This document shows positions 6,301 through 8,487 of a stretch of DNA of 8,487 bases, in pieces (position 1 is the first letter of the stretch; the number at the start of each line of letters is the position of its first letter). Source of the stretch: Nitrosarchaeum sp. (GTDB lineage Archaea; Thermoproteota; Nitrososphaeria; Nitrososphaerales; Nitrosopumilaceae). The position numbers and the translations under genes are program-made. The notes beneath the pieces are model-generated. The model searched no databases and had not been told where the DNA came from. It worked only from the letters and a program-made list of their open reading frames with translations. Location: the NCBI GenBank assembly GCA_013140415.1, contig JABFSW010000109.1:1-8487 (forward strand). The letters run 5' to 3'.

Positions 6301-7162
6301 TTACACCGAGATGGTAAATCCCACTTTTTGATTTGATGTAATTTCGGTCATCTTGGCCGATTTTAATATCAGTATCTAGTGTTCCATTAAATATAGGAGA
6401 GTTTCCAAATTGTGGAAAAAATGAATTGTAAATTGAAATTTGTGTTCCTTTCCCATCTTGAGATATATCTAGAAAAATACCATCTTTTGTTTTGTATACT
6501 GATGAGGTAATCCCTTCTGGAATTGACCTTGTATGATTTCGTATGATTTCATCCTTGTCAATGAATGCAAAAAAAGTAGAATTTGTTAGTATGATTCCCT
6601 GTCCATCAGAATCAAGCATTATAGGATGATTATGTTTGTCTCTAGCTAGAGAATGCTGAATGTCCAGATTTGAAAAATCTACACCTGTATCAACTATTGC
6701 TATGTTAATACCATTTCCAGTAACATTGTATTTTGTTTGTGCCAATGTAGAACCTGTGATTTCACCAATTCTAGATGCATCAGTTACATTAGAAATGTTG
6801 GAATGAAAATCCAACTTGAAATCCTCTATAACATAGTATCCTTGAGAAATTAGATTTGAAATTGAGCTTTCTGGAAGTACTGCAACATGAAAAAATCCCC
6901 CATTAGATTGAACCCTATATAACGAATTTTGTTTTAAAAAATTTGAATCATCAGAACCTGTTCCAAAAACAATATATCTTTTAAAATTATTTGATTTAAA
7001 AAAATCTGAATCAATTTTTAAAATATCTGAATTAAATAAATCATCAGAATCATTGTGAAAGGAATTATTTTCAAGATATAGATCCCCATCTACAACGGCA
7101 TAAGAGTTTACAAACATTCCTGAAACAAGAAGAATACTAAAAAAGATAGCCGCTTTGGGCAT
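3350..7162 (-). CDS. Secreted, membrane-anchored subtilisin-family (S8) protease, pyrolysin/TPP II type
   Basis: With the ATG at 7162 this serine protease has 1270 residues and should act on the outer cell face. In order: a signal peptide (about 1-22, MPKAAIFFSILLVSGMF); a probable inhibitory propeptide (about 60-120); and the S8 domain with Asp158 (AIVDTGVD), His428 (GHGTSSAS), oxyanion Asn552 (SSAGNSGHG) and Ser652 (GGTSMAAP). About 270 residues separate Asp and His, against about 30 in subtilisin; large inserts here mark pyrolysin and tripeptidyl peptidase II. Beta-sandwich regions of Fn3-like (about 755-800 and 950-1030) and PPC-like (about 1060-1190) type follow, then one TM helix (about 1243-1265) and a short basic tail. 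More than a dozen N-x-S/T sites fit a glycosylated surface protein. The frame is open to 7237, but that start lacks a signal peptide at its N-terminus and overlaps the upstream gene. The natural substrate is unknown. Confidence 0.93.
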   Translation of the reverse strand: MPKAAIFFSILLVSGMFVNSYAVVDGDLYLENNSFHNDSDDLFNSDILKIDSDFFKSNNFKRYIVFGTGSDDSNFLKQNSLYRVQSNGGFFHVAVLPESSISNLISQGYYVIEDFKLDFHSNISNVTDASRIGEITGSTLAQTKYNVTGNGINIAIVDTGVDFSNLDIQHSLARDKHNHPIMLDSDGQGIILTNSTFFAFIDKDEIIRNHTRSIPEGITSSVYKTKDGIFLDISQDGKGTQISIYNSFFPQFGNSPIFNGTLDTDIKIGQDDRNYIKSKSGIYHLGVMYQGGLEGPLARIQVVPVLVVDSYIAGIYDTVIPDMSTSWEDYTRFDLKSGEKPKYDFDFTDEKPIVLGSGKEFLVYDSNNDGKADYSAGTIGAQVLDVYGVIQNKPADVDKTLRAINGTLLPAFDPKGEFFGVMTDFMGHGTSSASSITSKGEQTYDIYNNTEKFTIKGVAPGAKIVPVKSLWVGDTVYAWLWLSGFDNQEHSWTFTGKPRVDIISNSWGVSNFPSFDAAPGMDVLSIILGILATPHSLDDNYPGVTIVSSAGNSGHGYGTIGMPNASPFGIAVGATTNNVFVGYGPFKDQPRFGSTTSHFNDVVDFSSRGPGIIGDPKPDLMSIGAHGFTPSNVLKTTKNSKEESFSLFGGTSMAAPLVSGSAAVLMEGLNKQSKEYDPFTIKNILMSTAKDLQNDPFTQGSGLVDVSTALSFVNTEEGIFLVHNNASYNNIKNFLKPALESINSTSIGFEKFGFPTKIMPMTSWFAGHLLPGEHSKTTFTIENPTDKPIQISIKPTTISLIKNTQFDGTTKVRQQDSMLNKSDAFIPNYIKLSDIKEHKELGEFFDENLIPTESSLLILNLNFPFDNFMNKTDVLYANDMKISSLYLYDWIDKNNDTNIANNELSMINRAGSWGTVQELRITEPNEQFKGTPLVGVYPIPTRYSYYLGDTKQNSTSMEYTLSASYYQKDKWSIIWPEAEIITVPANDTAKVDISLVVSNDLQTGNYQGFITFEGKIHTVNAPVSFVVKKEIDQKDSLVLIPGKQSDDILFGNGYVKGAFDMANRYMAGDWRQYYFDIKDDSINSAAIELSWKTDDTNLSVFVMDPKGKIVQTNMPSGVFGHFLGWPSLDWLGNSVFSQGGGFFPVKNKDNTSTILYVPINQTGTYTLLAHSTLFGGNSTTESIVLAAKFSNISSEIQSIQNNSNKTEIIPNFIENVNTSEFSDELIHNDSQITIQNNANDSSFNIGLTVGIGVGIAIGVVLFLILRQKPK
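6531..6550. repeat. Perfect tandem 10-bp repeat in the subtilase gene
   Basis: GTATGATTTC occurs twice back to back. The unit is not a multiple of three, so the two copies are read in different frames (encoding around EIIRNHT), yet the reading frame continues intact. It could be a chance repeat or an old duplication with compensation. Confidence 0.6.
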
Positions 7163-7187
7163 TACAATTAATTTTGCTATTCGTGTG

Positions 7188-7197
7188 TTATTATAAC
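7188..7197 (-). promoter_or_regulatory. Candidate TATA box of the subtilase gene
   Basis: On the minus strand this reads GTTATAATAA, with the TTATAAT starting 34 nt before ATG 7162. It abuts the stop codon of the upstream surface-protein gene. The distance suits a near-leaderless transcript and supports the 7162 start, although read-through from the upstream gene (34-bp gap) is also possible. Confidence 0.5.
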
Positions 7198-8165
7198 TAT
7201 CTTCTTCTAGCAAGTATTGCAATTTGCAGTGCCACAATTATTCCAATTGATGCTACAATTGGAAAAAAAAGTGAGTTTAGCTGCGATGATGCTTCTTCAA
7301 TGTTTATTACAGAATTAGATATTGTAGTGACACTTGTGTCGATATTACTACTAGCACTCTCCAAGGAAGAGCCAAATCCTTCAATTTCTGATTTTAATGT
7401 GTCTAATTCATTTGAGGTTTCTTCTAAGACGGAGTTTAGTTTTATTATTTGATTTGAGATTCCTGCCAAATCTTGACTTTGAACATTAGTTGCAACAGAA
7501 CCATGAGATATTGTTCCTTGGCTAAAAGAAACTACATGAAAAACATAAGTTCCTTCCTCTTTTGGAGTGTAATCTAAATAGTACAATCCTTGATGAAGTG
7601 TTGAAAAGGCATTTGATAGTGTCTCCACTTTTCCAGAAGGTAAATGGACATGTGTTGTTTGAAGTAGATCGCTTGGATCATCCCCAATTAAGAGACCATC
7701 GCTAGTAGTCTGCACAAATACTCTAAATGAAGTGTTTATTGCTGCAGTTTCTGGAGCAAAAACAGATGTATTGATATGTCTCTCAACAGGTACAGTAATC
7801 AGATCTGTTGTAGATGTAAATTTTACATCTATTTTTTGAGAGATGCCATTTTGCTCAGTACTAATTACTTCTATAGTATATGTGCCAAACGGAAAACTAG
7901 GAGAAGGTGTAGGCCATGTCAACAATACATGATTAAAAGAGCCATCACTAGTGGTAATAATTTGATCAAAGTTTGCAATTGTTTCATCTGGAGCAAATAA
8001 TCTTATTATCAAAGTTTCATTGGGTTGTCCTTTTCCATATACAAAGAGAGGTTGTCCTTCAGAGTAGACTTGATTGTTGGTAAGTAATTCTAATTCTGAA
8101 AAGGCATCATTTACTGGAATGATTAAGAGTAAAATAAAAAACAAGAATAAAATTTTTAATTTCAA
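7197..8165 (-). CDS. Surface protein: signal peptide, two Ig-like domains, coiled coil, C-terminal TM
   Basis: A 322-residue protein of unknown function whose architecture is clear. A signal peptide spans about 1-23 (MKLKILFLFFILLLIIPVND). Two beta-sandwich domains follow (about 25-118 and 130-227); the first resembles macroglobulin MG2-type or Ig-like domains, with SEGQPLFVYGKG and a late GTYTIEV strand. A Ser/Leu/Ile-rich heptad region (about 232-296) should form a coiled-coil stalk. A TM helix (about 299-318) ends in Arg-Arg-Arg, so the stalk and head face outward. It contains no Cys or catalytic motif. The start is TTG at 8163-8165: the in-frame TAG upstream (8190-8192) leaves no ATG or GTG, and the signal peptide begins right there. 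The subtilase starts 34 bp downstream on the same strand, suggesting a related surface role. There is no PEFG sorting motif before the TM. Confidence 0.85.
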   Translation of the reverse strand: MKLKILFLFFILLLIIPVNDAFSELELLTNNQVYSEGQPLFVYGKGQPNETLIIRLFAPDETIANFDQIITTSDGSFNHVLLTWPTPSPSFPFGTYTIEVISTEQNGISQKIDVKFTSTTDLITVPVERHINTSVFAPETAAINTSFRVFVQTTSDGLLIGDDPSDLLQTTHVHLPSGKVETLSNAFSTLHQGLYYLDYTPKEEGTYVFHVVSFSQGTISHGSVATNVQSQDLAGISNQIIKLNSVLEETSNELDTLKSEIEGFGSSLESASSNIDTSVTTISNSVINIEEASSQLNSLFFPIVASIGIIVALQIAILARRR

Positions 8166-8191
8166 TTTAGAATAGTTGGATATTATCTCCT

Positions 8192-8200
8192 AGATATTAC
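8192..8200 (-). promoter_or_regulatory. Weak candidate TATA box for the surface-protein gene
   Basis: On the minus strand this reads GTAATATCT, with TAATATC starting 34 nt before the TTG at 8165. It is a poorer match than the other boxes but lies at the same distance as the subtilase box, and it follows the upstream terminator. Confidence 0.35.
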
Positions 8201-8240
8201 TTCTGGAAAAATTGTCTACAACTATCGTTAAGTGTTGATT

Positions 8241-8260
8241 CAAAAAAAAGAAAAAAAGGG
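8241..8260 (-). terminator. T-rich archaeal transcription terminator
   Basis: On the minus strand, 18 nt after the stop codon of the upstream partial gene, the sequence reads CCC, then seven T, a C and eight T. Such U-rich tracts are enough to stop archaeal RNA polymerase. It separates the Ig-like surface gene from the downstream surface-protein/subtilase pair. Confidence 0.7.
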
Positions 8261-8278
8261 AAAATGTGAACTAGTTTC

Positions 8279-8487
8279 TTACTGTACGGTTATAGTTGTA
8301 CTTACTGGTGGTGATAATGCCGTTGGATTATCAACAGATTCCCAGACAAATGCAGTGGCAGTATATTCGCCAGCATCAGTTGTGATCCATGATAAAGCAG
8401 GGCTGAATGATTGACCAGCAGATAGTGAACCTGTAATCCATTCTAGTGAGACTGTAACACCGTTACCATCCTGAATCTGTACCAAGT
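8279..8487 (-). CDS. C-terminal Ig-like domain of a large surface protein (5' end outside window)
   Basis: The frame is open from the right edge to TAA at 8279-8281 and encodes 68 complete C-terminal residues. The sequence has alternating strands: VQIQDGNGVTVSLEWI, then GSLSAGQSFSPALSWI, AGEYTATAFVWESVDNP and STTITVQ at the end. This is a secreted-type beta-sandwich, with no Cys and few charges. From memory, very similar end domains close large extracellular proteins in Nitrosopumilus-type archaea, often repeated in one genome. The terminal strand ends the protein with no TM anchor, so it may be held by other domains upstream or by the S-layer. The TTG at 8485 is probably an internal Leu codon and not the start. 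A T-rich terminator follows. Confidence 0.82.
   Translation of the reverse strand, partial: LVQIQDGNGVTVSLEWITGSLSAGQSFSPALSWITTDAGEYTATAFVWESVDNPTALSPPVSTTITVQ

Noticed and set aside
7776..8000. Plus-strand open frame with several Cys
   Set aside because: The Cys-rich look suggested a metal protein, but it is antisense to the Ig-like region of the surface protein and has no ordered CxxC pairs.
1..8487. Mobile element, CRISPR array or integration site next to the tRNA gene
   Set aside because: No spaced repeats, transposase or integrase frames, or repeat of the tRNA 3' end were found, and codon style is uniform across the window.

Overview
The window looks like part of the chromosome of a Nitrosopumilus-type ammonia-oxidising archaeon (Nitrososphaerota/Thaumarchaeota). 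The evidence is low GC, archaeal TTTATAAG promoter boxes set for leaderless transcripts, U-rich stops, a tRNA without encoded CCA, a cytochrome b/Rieske pair beside a membrane-anchored plastocyanin-like protein rather than a c-type cytochrome, and a C-terminal Ig-like surface domain I recognise from this group. The genus is inferred from gene content and protein style; no marker gene is present.

Layout, left to right. The plus strand carries the last 30 codons of an unidentified gene (2-94), a tRNA-Arg(UCU) (146-220), and a small beta-rich protein of unknown function (254-613). It meets the minus-strand genes at 610-613, where one CTAG supplies both stop codons. From there everything reads right to left. 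In transcription order these are: the C-terminal end of a large Ig-like surface protein (8279-8487), a signal-peptide/Ig-like/coiled-coil/TM surface protein (7197-8165), a 1270-residue membrane-anchored subtilase of the pyrolysin/TPP II type (3350-7162), the Rieske iron-sulfur protein (2699-3307), cytochrome b (1129-2718) and the plastocyanin-like cupredoxin (610-1074).

How the genes work together. Rieske and cytochrome b overlap by 20 bp and form the core of complex III. Quinol oxidised at the PEWY-bearing Qo site should pass one electron to the Rieske cluster and from there to a copper protein. The cupredoxin next door, with His94, Cys137, His140 and Met143 as apparent ligands, is the obvious acceptor in place of cytochrome c. 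Rieske and cupredoxin each have a TTTATAAG box whose TTTATAA begins exactly 32 nt before the start codon. This supports separate but similarly built promoters, and it moves the Rieske start to the ATG at 3307. Upstream lie extracellular proteins: a protease and a coiled-coil stalk protein that may share a cell-surface role, and the end of an Ig-like protein.

I found no CRISPR array, insertion sequence, rRNA or integration site, and no gene-free stretch longer than about 115 bases. The region is mainly core energy metabolism plus cell-surface proteins. The least explained parts are the cytochrome b C-terminal extension, the surface protein beside the protease, and the small unknown protein.
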